A DNA stretch of 64,000 nucleotides from Bondarzewia mesenterica (Eukaryota; Basidiomycota; Agaricomycetes; Russulales; Bondarzewiaceae): the NCBI GenBank assembly GCA_004802705.1, contig SGPL01000006.1:1-64000 (forward strand), read 5' to 3'. This document shows positions 21,716 through 33,208 of the stretch, piece by piece. Position numbers and translations under genes: made by a program. How positions within the stretch are numbered: the first letter of the stretch is position 1; every line of letters begins with the position of its first letter. The notes beneath the pieces were generated by a model. That model saw only the letters and a list, made by a program, of their open reading frames with translations. It ran no database searches and was not told the origin of the DNA.

Positions 21716-23292
21716 ATGTCTTCAGAACTACAGCGACCCCGACAGCTGTCCACGGCTGAAAGTTTCCTCTTAGGCGGACTAGCAGCGTGCATCGCAGTAC
21801 GTTTGAACTACCGTGTACACCACGGACCGCCTTCTGAAGTTCGCAGGTGACCTTCTCCAACCCGGCCGAGGTTGCAAAGACGCGTCTCCAGCTGCAGGGT
21901 GAGCTTGCAAAGGGGGGCGGGAAGAAAGTGTACAAAAACGTGCTCGACGTGTTCGCGAAGACATGGAGGAATGAGGGTCTCATAGGCATCCAACGAGGCC
22001 TTCCTCCTGCTGTAAGTCAATCCTCTTTCAATTTCTTGCTTGATCCGTCAAGTAATATCAAGTAGTATGCGTACCAGGTAAGAAAGGATTATTGGCCATG
22101 TTTATGTGCATTGAAGCCCGCTTCAACGGCACCCTCAGATATTGCTGAACGGTTCTCGTCTGGGTAAGCCTATTTTCAATTGTACTGATTTTTGTTATTC
22201 TTATAAGTACCCTGGCAGGCTTTTATGAACCATTCCGACACGCCCTGAATCGCGTTGTGGGTTTGTCGCCGTCTGACCAACTTCCCGTTACATCCGTCAT
22301 TGCTGGAGCAGCTAGCGGAGCAGTAGGAGGTACGTTAGCCGTACAGCCTTTGAAGAAGCATCTTGTCAACTTCGCACAAAAGCTTCTCTCGGAAACCCGT
22401 TGTTCTTGATCAAGGCACGGATGCAGGTGCGTTGTCCGCGTGAAGTTGTTTCGACGCGTCTTGATTGGTCAGTAGGCCTACTCGCCAGCTCTACCTGTTG
22501 GCGCCCAGCATTATTACAAGAACTCGTTCGATGCCTTTAGAACAATATATCGGAAAGAACATTTCCGTGGACTGGTCCGCGGAATAGATGCTGCTATATT
22601 GCGAACTGCGATGGGCTCTTCGGTAGGCTTATCACCTACTTTCAGTACATGGTGTGGGGGTTCCTTGATTTTGATCAATTGGTCACAGGTTCAACTTCCA
22701 ACGTATAATTGGACAAAAAATCAGCTCGTCTCGCGAGGCATTTTGCCTGCAAACAGCTTGTGGACCTACCTGGCCAGTAGCTCTGTATCTGGAGCTTGTG
22801 TTGTGCGTATCTAGATGTCTTCATGCCCTGCAAGTGCTGATGAATGACCGAGTATCTTTTAGCTTGTGATGATGCAGCCAGCTGACACCGTCCGTCGTCC
22901 TTATTTCCTTTGATCTCTAACGTGCTGACCATTGTAGGCTTTGACCCGAGTATATAACCAACCTACTCATCAATTACCCAACGGAAAAATTGTTGGCACA
23001 CTCTACAAAAATCCAATAGACTGCTTGTGGAAAACTTTGAAAGCAGAAGGGCTTCTTGGTTGGTACAAAGGTATGTAGACTTGTCGATTGTACGTCGATT
23101 GCATCTCATCGTCAACACCATGAGGCTCCACCGCACACTTTTTGCGCATTGCCCCGCATACGTGAGTAATCCTTTGGCATCCTGTATCCGTAGCATGTTG
23201 GCTCACAATTTAGCTATAGGATAATAACCCTCACCGCTAATGACTTGCTCCTTAATCTCTACAAGAAGATGCGGCACGGGACTGTTCCATAA
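21716..23292 (+). CDS. OAC1: Mitochondrial carrier, oxaloacetate/sulfate transporter Oac1-like
   Basis: Inner mitochondrial membrane carrier (SLC25A34/35, yeast Oac1 group), predicted to move oxaloacetate, sulfate or related anions. It has three repeats with carrier signatures: [13 protein letters not shown] (exon 2), [11 protein letters not shown] (near 22400) and [15 protein letters not shown] (near 22870-22980). The C-terminal [23 protein letters not shown] is characteristic of this subgroup. Start [21 protein letters not shown] at 21716; first intron begins at about 21798 (GTACGT). The stop TAA at 23290-23292 follows MRHGTVP. The gene is split by many short introns, so only fragments are open in any single frame. 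It is divergent from MDM1, with about 300 bp between the start codons. Substrate specificity is inferred from subgroup motifs only. Confidence 0.92.
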
Positions 23293-24695
23293 CCACGCCT
23301 CTCTTGTTACTCACGTCAGCGCAATCAGACAATCATTTCGCGTCACGCATTGGAACGTCCTCTCCCTCCCGGTACCGCTACATCCTCGGCATTGGCATAG
23401 CCTATCATCTAAGCCGGTAAATTGCGACGAGAGTCCTTGCCACCGTAGATCTTACTATGTCTTACGTAAGGCATCGTTGGTCAAGTTGCTTTTTCCGTTG
23501 TTTTAGGGACTCAACCAGCATTTGAGAGCACCCTGAACCTGTTGGGGACGAGGCGTAAGCTGCGTTCAGATTGTGGCTTCATGATGCCACGCAGAGCTAC
23601 AAAAAGGGATGTGGCACGGCATCAAATCTGTGGCTTTAACTTAACGTCCTTGCTGGCACGCACCCAACCCCCTGCTGGTACTGTATACTGAAAATGAGCA
23701 ATTCAAATCAAGCTCAATCTTCTGGGTATGCTGACTTGAGCAGCTTCGTATGCTCCCGCATCCAGGGGGGAGAAATGGATTCGCGCCATGGCGACCGTGA
23801 GGTCAGTGCAGGAAAAATGTACATCATGAATGTAGTGGCCGGAGACAGATGGGTGGAGTCGAGGACTAACCGGTTCAAAGAAAGTATGTGGATTGTATGA
23901 AATGTGTCTCCAGCGAAGTGGTAAACCCAAAGTACTCACATAGCCCGCTACGCTGTTGCTCGCGGAAACCGCGTCAGGCTTTACACAGGATGCACCGGTA
24001 CCAACGGTGAGTTTTTCTCGACCTTCTGTCCTTGAGTTCGTATGCATTGATTAATGCCATGGTATACAGTGGAGCGGCTCTTGAAACTCGTTTGGACTTT
24101 CCGGAGGAACAAGAGGACTTACCGCGTAATCGCATACTTCCAACTCGATGGGGATGGGAAAGAGCAGTCCAATGAACTCTGTAAGGCGTTGATCAATCCG
24201 AACTTTCTCAATTCTCTTGAAAGGTGTGTAACTGACCATCAACAAGATCAACGGTGTTAATGATGCCCTCGACAGTGGCAGCGAGGAAGACACGCATTGT
24301 GCTCATACAGAGGGGACCAGTGAGACCACCCATCCGCCTGCGGCCCAACAAGGGTCTTTCAGAGGTCCTGGGGGACACGTTATTGCGTAGCGTGCGTGTT
24401 GCATTCGAGGAAGCTATAAGAAACCTGGATATTCTTTGAAAAACGGAGGCCGTCGTGCTTGCATTGCCAGAGGACACACTTCGTAGGGTACTGGTGAGAA
24501 TGGAATTCCCGTCGAGCAGAAAGTGACAGCCCATATATTGGAACCGTTAGCTGTCTGAATTTTTTTATGATCCTAGCGCATGTCGACCTCGTATACTGCT
24601 GTACTGGCTCAATGAGGTAGAATTTCAATTGAGTATTACTAATCATGACATATGTGAAATATGAACCATATTATTAAATAGATATTCACATCTCA
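23293..24695. other. Intergenic region, unassigned short open stretches
   Basis: About 1.4 kb between OAC1 and the tRNA gene. Around 23930-24450 several short plus-strand stretches could be spliced (for example YAVARGNRVRLYTG near 23945 and KTRIVLIQRGPVRPPIRLRPNKG near 24270), but no consistent product results. The first is faintly reminiscent of a viroplasmin/RNase H1 N-terminal motif, which is too weak to call. I see no other feature. Confidence 0.3.
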
Positions 24696-24777
24696 GGACC
24701 CTTAGCTCAGTGGTAGAGCGTGTGATTCCAGTTCGAGCACATCCACAAGGTCGCCGGTTCAACTCCGACAGGGTTCA
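24696..24777 (+). tRNA. tRNA-Trp (anticodon CCA) with a short intron
   Basis: The acceptor arms GGACCCT and AGGGTTC pair over seven positions (one G-U), followed by discriminator A at 24777. An A-box (TAGCTCAGTGG) and a B-box (GGTTCAACTCC, with the same A variant as yeast tRNA-Trp) are present. The anticodon CCA falls at 24728-24730, and an intron of roughly 10 nt follows position 37 (about 24732-24741), the canonical site. One A-C mismatch occurs at the base of the anticodon loop and one in the T stem, so partial decay is possible. A T-run after 24778 fits a Pol III terminator. Confidence 0.78.
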
Positions 24778-24786
24778 CTTTTTTTC
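24778..24786 (+). terminator. Pol III T-run terminator after tRNA-Trp
   Basis: The tRNA 3' end is followed immediately by C and then a run of seven Ts, the normal RNA polymerase III stop signal. Confidence 0.6.
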
Positions 24787-25067
24787 TAATTTCTGATGTC
24801 AATCAACGCTACACCATATGCGTTCGATTCAACATGACTGCCGATCCAGGAACATCAGACTTTTAAGGCATGTCCTTTCCTCTCATGGCGCGTGAACAGA
24901 TTGGTCGCTGAGAGTATACGCCTGTTCCGTAAGGACAGGTCCTACCGTCACTAGATGGGCGTTTAACTGTGATGTTAATAGAGCCGAGCACAATTCAACA
25001 ACGTTGCATCTCAGACTAAGCGCTTTACATCGGTACAGCAGACGACTGTTCCAGACTGCCCGTTGAA

Positions 25068-27405
25068 TTATGTAGAAACGAGGGCAAGTGTGACGTCCTC
25101 TGATCCGCTGCTGCCCGTTGAGACAGTCTCCTGAGCCGTCCCGCTAGGCGTCGCGTCGGCAGTGAATGCTGTGGATCCATCGAAGACCAACAGCATATTG
25201 CTGCCAGACGAGACCTACATACGAGACATATAAGCGTTTCTTGCTTCTCTAGCATGCTTTCGAGAATCGAGACTCACAGCAGAAAAAGTGGAAGCAGTCG
25301 AGACACTGCTACCGCATACGAACTCCGAGCTCTGAACAGCACATCTGCCCTTGGACGATGTCAGGGTGAAGCTGGAACTCGTTCCAGACAAGGTATATGT
25401 TCCAGGGGTTTGGACAGACCACGTGCCGGCAGACAACAGACCACCTACAGCACCAGAGGACGTCAAGACGCTGATGGTAGCCTTAGTCGGAAGAGATCCT
25501 GGAGCCTGATGAGGTTACAGTTCAGTATCGAAGCCGAGTATGAGAAGAAAGGAGAATTACGCACGGAGGTAGGAGTGCTCGACTGTGTCAGATCGTCCTT
25601 CTTATTGAGATGCTGAGATTTATGGATGCTGAGATTAACTCACCGAAGATGAAGACTGCATCAGAATGTCAGCCCGTGTTACAGTTCAGCATCGAAGCCG
25701 AGTATGAGAAGAAAGAAGAATTACGCACGGAGGTAGGAGTGCTCGACTGTGTCAGATCGTCCTTTTCATTGAGATCCTGAGATTTAGGGATGCTGTGATT
25801 AACTCACCGAAGATGAAGGCTGCATCAGAATGTCAGCCCGCACTCATTATAAAATGAAAATGAGACATCAACTTACGGAGCTGGTGCTGGTAGGCGATCC
25901 GGACTTGAGGGGATATTTCAGTCCGCTGGAGGCACACGATCCCTGCTTGGGTGCATCTGAAAATGGCCACGGGCGATGTCAAACGAAATTACTGAAATGC
26001 AAAGACGAACAGTATCTCACCAATAGCAACAAAAGTTCCGTCAATGATGGATCCTTTCAAATGGAAGTACCAGCTGATTTGATTAATGCTGCTTCCGCTG
26101 CAGTCAATCGCCGGGATAACCTATTGCCCAATGTCAATGCATTACACGAAAGGGCTAGCTAAATTCATGAATTCTCACTCCAGCCTGATTCTTGAGAGCA
26201 GTGGTCAGTTGAGACAGCGTGAATGTCTGGCTGGAGCTGGGAGTGATTCCCTCGGCGGCAAGCCAGTCGTAGGTCGGAAGCGTCTTGAAACACGTGAGTA
26301 CAGGTGCATTGCTACATCAGAGGACGCGAGGATACCTTAAACAGCTTGACAACAGTTTGGAAGAAAGCGACAGCCTAGGCAAACCGCGTTTAAGCGGGAA
26401 ACAGACTGTGACTGCTTGCTTGCTTTGCATCTCACCTCAGCCCCCTTCGCGCTTCCTGATGGAAGACAGCTCGTGTGTAGTGTGCTATGGCCGTGTTATC
26501 AAGGAATGTCGTTTACTCATATGTAAATCCTTACCTCAAGCAAGTCCCATGCGTCGACCACTCATGCTGCAAGGTACCATTTAGTCCCGATCAAAGAGCA
26601 GTAAAATCATGAACGCTCCATGCCTCCCAGAATTGCTCGTTTGCGCCATTGATATCCACCCAGAACTGGGGATAAAACATTCAGGCTCCAATGGGCATAG
26701 CTATGAGCAAAATATAGTTACTTCTTCCATGAAAGTAAGCGTATCGCTGGCTCCTTGGTTGGTGAGGAGCTGCATGATGACATTGTAGTCAGATGTGAAT
26801 AATAAGGACAGACTGGATAGATCTTACCGAGCTGATACCAGTATAAGCTCGGCTTGAGTCGCAGTTTTGCGAAAAAGTGCCATCACAACTGCATTTGCGG
26901 CAGAGGAGACGGTGTTATATCGTTGAATCGAGGGACATGAATGGAACATACTTGTCCGGCCAGAGTCCTGGAGTGATTATCAATATCTGAAATCACAATG
27001 AGGAAGACTCTACACGTACCATGAATAGTCCAGCTGTTGCTAGGACCCGTCGAAGGGTTCGTGTCCCAAAACTGACCCGGGCATGAGTCTTATATCAATC
27101 GCAGCGCTGGAAAGTTCTCACCTGAGGCTGCAGCAAAAGGCCCTAGAAGCAACATGATTCTCAGACCGGGAGCAACCTATCGTCTCCTGCATGAAACGTA
27201 CCCCTGGTGACTCAAAACAGCAGAAATTGTTCTGAGCGGTCGTATTGAGACAAGAGATTGCCCCAGAGGTCCCGCAGCTGGTACTCAAACGCTTGAACAG
27301 GTGAGCAGGATCGAGCGGGCTGACGGGTGCGGCGTTGTTGGCAGAGGTAGCACCGATGACGTTGAGACCAGCGAGCGCAGCTCCGAGTAATGAGACGGCA
27401 AACAT
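25068..27405 (-). CDS. Secreted ribonuclease T2 with C-terminal domain
   Basis: Endoribonuclease of the T2 family, secreted or vacuolar. The start MFAVSLLGAALAGLNVIGATSA is a signal peptide. After the Cys-rich opening (SCGTSGAISCLN, NNFCCFESPG), the first catalytic motif WTIHG-LWPD-NCDGTF is assembled from three exons (27060-26870). The second motif WEH-EWSTHGTCL spans a GC-AG intron (26567-26623). The fold continues with STLHTSC, AFFQTVVKLFK, TLPTYDWLAAEGI and VIPAIDC to KQGSCASSGLKYP. A Ser/Thr-rich linker is built from four microexons of 12 or 18 nt, followed by a beta-rich C-terminal domain (APGSLPTKATISVLTSSGAVGG, GTYTLSGTSSSFTL) of the RNase T2-like C-terminal type. Stop at 25068-25070 after VTLALVST. 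Both catalytic histidines are present. At least a dozen introns. A TATA box lies about 65 bp upstream. Confidence 0.92.
25514..25840 (-). repeat. Tandem 164-bp duplication carrying a pair of microexons
   Basis: Two copies in direct tandem (25514-25677 and 25678-25840), more than 90 percent identical by eye. Each holds an 18-nt exon (25565-25582 and 25729-25746, encoding SSTPTS) and a 12-nt exon (25644-25655 SSSS and 25808-25819 PSSS), each flanked by GTGAGT or GTGCGT donors and CAG acceptors. All are phase 0, so the duplication lengthens the linker without shifting the frame. Confidence 0.88.
26567..26623 (-). other. Probable GC-AG intron inside RNase T2 catalytic motif
   Basis: Removal of these 57 bases joins ...FWE to HEWSTHGTCL, restoring the invariant second catalytic motif of RNase T2. 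The donor is GCATGG after GGGAG and the acceptor is TTGCAG. No GT donor at a usable position would restore the motif. Confidence 0.75.
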
Positions 27406-27465
27406 GATGAAGACAAGCCCGAATAGAACGAATAAGATCCAGTATACGGAGCACCTGGAGAAACG

Positions 27466-27473
27466 TTTTTATA
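27466..27473 (-). promoter_or_regulatory. TATA box of the RNase T2 gene
   Basis: TATAAAAA on the minus strand, about 60-68 bp upstream of the start codon, a usual distance in fungi. Confidence 0.55.
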
Positions 27474-28087
27474 ACATTACTGCATTTGAAACTCGGAGCC
27501 GTCGAGTAGGCACTTGAAGGGGTTATCGAAACCGAGAGGTCGACGCCTTGACCCTACTCAGCTCGCGAAGCGATCTTTGATATGGAACGTTGGAGTGTGA
27601 CGCACGAGCACGAGCACAAGGATAGCAGGAGAGAGCATGTGGACTCCAGACTTCAAGCAACCGATTGCATGCGTCGCAACCTATGAATAGAAAGCTTCAA
27701 TGGCGTGTGCCGCCGCGGCAGCTCAAGGCTGACCAAATCCGGACGGTATGCGTGTGGGGGCCTCTACATTCTCAGCCACAACACCACAGCATGTCAGAGA
27801 TGCGCCAACAGGCCAACCAACGCGACTGCCTGTGATGTATTCCGGCAATTTCCAATCCTTATCCAGCAAGTGCGGCATGTGAGCGTCTTTGTCTTATCCG
27901 TTGATGGAAGACATCGCTGCCCGCACGTGCGTCCATCCAGAAGTCACGCTATCAAAGGAGAGGTAGAGATAACTAAATTATATCCAGAAATACCTACATA
28001 ATATCCATCATCATAGTGGGCATGCCTGCACTTCCCAACCTATCCAATAGGGTCTCACCAGTAAGATCAGGGGGATACCGCTGGGGA
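27474..28087. other. Intergenic region upstream of RNase T2
   Basis: About 600 bp forming the promoter side of the RNase T2 gene and the 3' flank of the aldehyde dehydrogenase gene. I see no coding or RNA feature. Confidence 0.4.
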
Positions 28088-30587
28088 TCATCTTGAGAGC
28101 CAAAGTTTTTGCAAGCCCTGAAACCGACCAAGCCATCCATCTGCGTAGAAAAGAGCTATCAGGCCGCTCACAAAGTCCCTACCAAAGATGTTGAGATGCA
28201 AGCAAGTACAAGAACGACAGAAGGACGCACCAGCCATGTGAGAGTGATCGGATAGGATAATCGAGAGCTTTCGGGATGCTCGTTTGGACAAGCCAAGGCC
28301 AGCGGTCAACTACAATGACTTTCGGATTCGTGAGAGAGCGAATGCCTTCAGGTCCACCTGCGTGTGTGTCACAAGTGAATCAGCATACGGCAAAGGGGCA
28401 CACCATTCAGGTGATGAGTACCAACCAAATCGACCATAACCGCTGGCTTTGAAACCACCAAAGGGCAAATCTTGGCTGAGCATCAAGGAACGGGATCAGT
28501 TAAATTTGAATGTATGTCGAGCCATCCACTGAACCTACTTCAACTACACAAAAAGTCAACAATTGATGCGAAGGAGAAAGACTGAAGGGACTTACGTAGA
28601 ATACACCGAAATCATTCACAGAAACCATACCACATTCCAGCGCTTTCGCGACTTCCAAGCATTGGTCTTGGTCAGGACCGAAGACACTAGCACCCAAGCC
28701 ATATCGTGTGCCGTTAGCGATATCAATAGCCTCTTCAATTTCCTCGTATTTCATCAGAAGGGCTACAGGAGCGAATACTGTATGAAAGGTAGTTGGAACT
28801 AAGGTGTAGTGATGTGTGATGTACAACTTACATTCTCGTTTGGCAATTTCCATTTCAGAGTTTGCGTTACCGACAACCGTTGGTGTGAAATAAGCCCCCT
28901 GATCGAGGTAGGGATGACGCATGCGACCTCCACCGTATTCCACCACAGCACCCTGTCTCCCTGCAGCTTGAATGACATCCTCTAATGCTTGGAAACGCTG
29001 AGTTGAAATCATGGATCCGCAATCGACACCGGTGCCCACACCGTCGGCGGTTAACGCGGAACCGAGGCGTAGTCCTCCCACACGCTCAGTCATCAGTGAA
29101 TACAGTTCATCGTACTGTGACTCATGAACGATCAGGCGTTCTATGCCTATGCAATTTTGACCTGCATTTTGACTGGCCCAAGAGCGGTCAGATTTGAGAG
29201 TATCTTCGAATATTTGCTCGGCCTTACTAGATTCCGCGCATCCAAGTGCTGAGCCATTTTTCGATGTCGGTGCCAGGAAGGACAATCGCCGGATCCTTAC
29301 CACCAAGTTCTAAAGTCACAGGCGTGAGATTTTCAGTCGCAGCCATTGCGATCTGGATGTCGATAAACATCAGCAACAAGGGAGATAATTACGCAGGACA
29401 TACAGAACGTCCAACGGGCTCTGAGCCAATAAATGTTATGTGTTTAATGGTCGCTGACCGAGTCAACGCATCCGCCTCTGAAGGCCAGCAACAAGCCAAC
29501 TAGAAACGCTCAGTTTTCAATGTTACCTCCAAAGTATAAACAGGTGTACCTGCACTAGGTCTTCGTCAAAGTCACATGCACGAAGACACGCATGAATGAC
29601 GCCAACAAACCACCTTGTTGACCAGAGCACCTGCTCTGAACACTTCAGGACAATCGCGTTACCGGCAAATAATGCCGCGAGAATAGGCGACCAAGCATTA
29701 TGCAGAGCTGCACCAGAATATGAGCCGAGAACACGGCACGGCAGTCGAAGACTCACGATAGTTCCAAGATACAATAGCAGCAACGACGCCTAACGGCTCA
29801 TAATGGACTTGCGACTTCTTGTAGCAGAGCATGAGGTTAGCTTTTCTTGTCTCTGGTCGGAGGTAAGTCTCGCCATGCTGGATAAGCCAATCCATCTTCG
29901 AGCACGTCGTGAGTATTTCGCCAAGAGAAGCGTCAATTACTATTGCCGCGGATCCTCGTGAATAGATTCCACCTTCGAACAAGACCAAAGCAGTGGCTAC
30001 TTACATGTCTTTCCAGTGTCACGGCAAGCAGTCCGCGCGCACACCTCCTGGTTCTCTACTAGCCATTTCTTCAAGCTGCGTACGACACGCCTGCGATCTG
30101 CGAATGTTGTACTCCGCCAAGACTTCTGCGCATGCGCCGCCCTCTCGATCTTGAGCCGGATATCTGCGGCGCTATCTGCCATGATGGTGTCGAGATGCAG
30201 GCCAGTCGCAGGGTCAAAGCATGTTATATAGTCTCGGCCTGGCTCTTCTTCCCTTGCAGGAAGGAGGTCTGCCATGTATTTGTGGGATTCGAGGCTGGCG
30301 TTCGGGATTTTCACGCTGTCGTATTTCGGATCTACCGCCTACCAATGCCTGTAAGAATCTGCAGTGTCTGGATTGATAGGAGACAAACTCACCTCCAGCG
30401 GTTTGTGATAAAAGGGTATAGCTCTGTTTCGAGCATTCTGATACCGTCTAAACACGGTCCAGATACCAAAGGCAAAAAACAGAGTAAGGTGGTATAGCAG
30501 GTCGTCAATATTGCCGTCATCGTTGTCTTTCTGTCGTGATCTGAGGGTATCAAAGGGGTAAATCAGGGAAGAGATTAGGGACCCCAT
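28088..30587 (-). CDS. Membrane-anchored aldehyde dehydrogenase, Msc7-like
   Basis: NAD(P)-dependent aldehyde dehydrogenase of the fungal Msc7 group, ER-associated in yeast. The start MGSLISSLIYPFDTLRS precedes a hydrophobic segment (LLYHLTLFFAFGIWTVF) that should anchor the protein. Catalytic-domain markers are SWNYR and NAIVLKCSEQV (cofactor pocket), FIGSEPVGR, ELGGKDPAIVLP, the nucleophile in NAGQNCIGIERL (near 29155), then GVDCGSMIS and EEAIDIANGTRYGLGASVFG. The C-terminus contains VVDRWPWLVQTSIPKALDYPI and ends LQKLWLSR after a short intron near 28220-28170 (stop 28088-28090). Exons are interrupted by short introns throughout. The specific aldehyde substrate cannot be read from sequence. 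It appears intact. Confidence 0.92.
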
Positions 30588-31482
30588 GGTCGTCAATCTG
30601 TGATACAATTGAGAACAACAAGACGGGGAGAAAAGTAAATGGCTGAATTTCGCGTAGAAATGAACAGAACACGGGGTCACGAGAACAATGAACGTGATGT
30701 TTGGAATATATGTAATATTGATGCTTATTTGGCTCTGTAAGTCCATCTCTACGTGTTTACTTCCGCTCGTCCTTGGACACGACAGAGAAACACAATTGTC
30801 ATGAAAATTCTTGTGTTTGGGTCAGTCACGCATGGTCGATGAGTTGTCATCACCAAATTATGCATATATATTAGTTATCCACGGAGGGAACGACACAAGT
30901 CTGAGCAAAGGTAGTACTTGTTAGATGTGTATAAGTATCTGAGGGCCACGCGTCGTGTCAAGAGTGTGGAACTCGACATTGTTCATTAACTGACGGCGGC
31001 GACTCTGTGGGGAAATAGAAAGGTGGTCAGCACAATAATCGAAAACATTTCGCGTCCAAGGATAGGTTGATGTGTACGATCAGCAGTACCCGGGATGTGA
31101 TCTCACGGTGTGAGGCGCTCGTATAATAGGGAACAATAACGGAATCATCACAGATAGGTGCATAGTGAGAAGAAGCCCAACAAATACTCGCCTACCAATT
31201 GATGAGATTGTTGTTGCCGTGGAACAGGCTTGAGGGCGTCGAAGATGATGGGACCAAGATGGGACTATAGATTGAAGTAAAGGACTGACAAAGTAAACAA
31301 GTCGCAACAATGACGGAACAAGTAGCGGTCACGTCATCATCGGGCTTACACAAGTCTCCCTCGCTCCGAGCACACACGCGCCGGCCCACAGCCCAGCGTC
31401 AACTAGGCGTCTCCCTCTTTTCCTTCCACCACCCTATAGCCTTTCCCGCTACAAACGTATTGTAGCTCATCCTCCCCTCAAT
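30588..31482. other. Divergent intergenic region
   Basis: About 900 bp between the divergent aldehyde dehydrogenase and RING genes. Short open stretches exist on the minus strand at 31080-31390, but they show no domain or start context I trust. It probably holds both promoters. Confidence 0.35.
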
Positions 31483-33208
31483 ATGTCTTCAAGGGAACCC
31501 ATGTGGTTCTGTCACGAAGTGCGTTCTCACGCTTCCGTCATAACGCCTGCCCTTATCGTTTCCATTGTCAGTGCCACGCAGAAATGAGACCTTTAATGGT
31601 GCGTGCTCGTAAATTCAATGCATGTCTCATTATTTTTGCTAATGTTGTGTTTCAGGTCCCCGACCCGCATTGTGCATCATGTAATGGGACCTTCGTCGAG
31701 AAGGTGGATTCCGATTGCTGCGTGATTCCCGTTCACTATTAAGCCAATTCGTATCCAGATCGAGAGTGATGCAGATGACCCTCGCACCTTCCAGGAATCG
31801 GGGCCAGCGATTGAGGACGGTTTTACTGGACCCGGTTTCGATAACTTTCTATGTGTGTTTCTGGTCCTGCCCCATAGCCAAGAACTATACACCTGATCCC
31901 TACCACCCTTCAGTCACCTTGTCAGAACTTTTCAATCCTGGCGGTGCATCTCGTGCCCCCACAAGTCCCGCCCCTACTCAGGATTCACCAGGCAGTGGAA
32001 GGAGTCCGGATAGATCCAACTCGGTGCGTCTCATTCAATGATATCTTTGTGAGCCCTAAACCCCATTTGCAGCAAAGGCCTGCCTTCAGAATCGAGATCA
32101 ATCAGAATGCACCAGGTCGTGGCGGCGCCAGGACTTTTGTCCTCGGCGGGCCTCCTACGCTCGACGCTGGAGGTCGCGGCAGGTCCGTCCTTCCATAACT
32201 CCTGCTTTTTTTTTCACCGTCAATTCTGTCCATCGACTCATCGTATGTGTCCGTACATGTTGATAGAACCGAAGACACATCTATTGCAGGTCCATTAATG
32301 GCGCAATATCTGTTGTCGATGCTTGCTTCCAGATCACCCAGAGATGGTCGCGATGATCCATCTAATCGTCTTGGATTCAATTTGGGCGGTGAGGGTGCAG
32401 AGAATGGACGATGGGGAGATTATGTTTTCAACCAAGAAGGTGAGAAATCATGGACGACCCAAGATGGCATGGCTGAACTGCACGCATTTTAGCACTGGAT
32501 CAGATTATCACGCAAATTATGGAGAACTCCAATTCATCGCATCCAGTCCCAGCAACAGAAGAGGTCATGTCGAAGTTGGATCGTCAGGTTCTAGAAGAAG
32601 GCTGTAAGCGAAAGTGTCCAACTATATGCACTCGTGGCTGATTCGTCACTGCGTGTAAAAGCACCGTTGCTAGAACATGATTGCGCAGTGTGCAAGGAAC
32701 AGTTCTCGCTTGCAACTGAAGATCCTGATGAGCAGGTGGTTGTCGTCTTGCCGTGCAAACACCCTTTCCATGATGGTTGCATCACTCCCTGGTTGAAGTC
32801 TAGTGGCACATGCCCTGTCTGCCGGTCCGACACATTTCGTTTTGTTCTTGACATGAAGAGACGAACTCTGATTTTTTTCTGTCTTTCTACAGTTACCAAC
32901 TCGTCCCTCAACCAGAACACCATTCCCCCAATCCCGGACCGTCGAGCGGATCCAACCGCCCCAGCCCGCCTACTCGCCAATCCGGCAACTCCGGCAATTC
33001 TGGAGCCTCCGGCCCGGGAGGCCGCGGTGGGGGCGTCTTCAACTCGCTTTTCAACATCATGAGCGGGAGCCACAATACGAGCAGCGGCAGTGGCGGGAGC
33101 GGCGGGCGAGGCGGTAACAACAGCAGTTCATCGGGCAGCTTCTCCACGGCGCCCGTGCGACGCTCGTCGCAGGAGGAGCATGACATCCCGGGTGGGTGGT
33201 TGGATTGA
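31483..33208 (+). CDS. RING-H2 E3 ubiquitin ligase of the RNF115/126 type
   Basis: Predicted ubiquitin ligase. The N-terminus forms a zinc ribbon MWFCHE-CHAEMRPLM-VPDPHCASCNGTFVEK. It is split over three exons, the middle one only 27 nt (31572-31598) and carrying one zinc-ligand Cys. This N-terminal zinc finger plus C-terminal RING arrangement is that of RNF115/RNF126 (BCA2), where the ribbon binds ubiquitin. An acidic and Pro/Gly-rich middle is followed by a complete C3H2C3 RING at about 32684-32825 (CAVCKEQFSL, VVLPCKHPFHDGCITPWL, CPVCR). The tail is Gly/Ser/Asn-rich and low complexity, ending RSSQEEHDIPGGWLD (stop 33206-33208). Start at 31483 (MSSREPMWFC). Introns near 31510, 31600 and 32030 onward fit GT-AG rules. 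Substrate unknown. Confidence 0.9.

Noticed and set aside
23930..24440. Possible viroplasmin/RNase H1-like or other small gene after OAC1
   Set aside because: Only a weak YAVARGNRVRLYTG match; no consistent splice model gives a continuous protein.
25254..26340. Plus-strand open stretches opposite RNase T2
   Set aside because: They are antisense to well-supported exons and show no domain.
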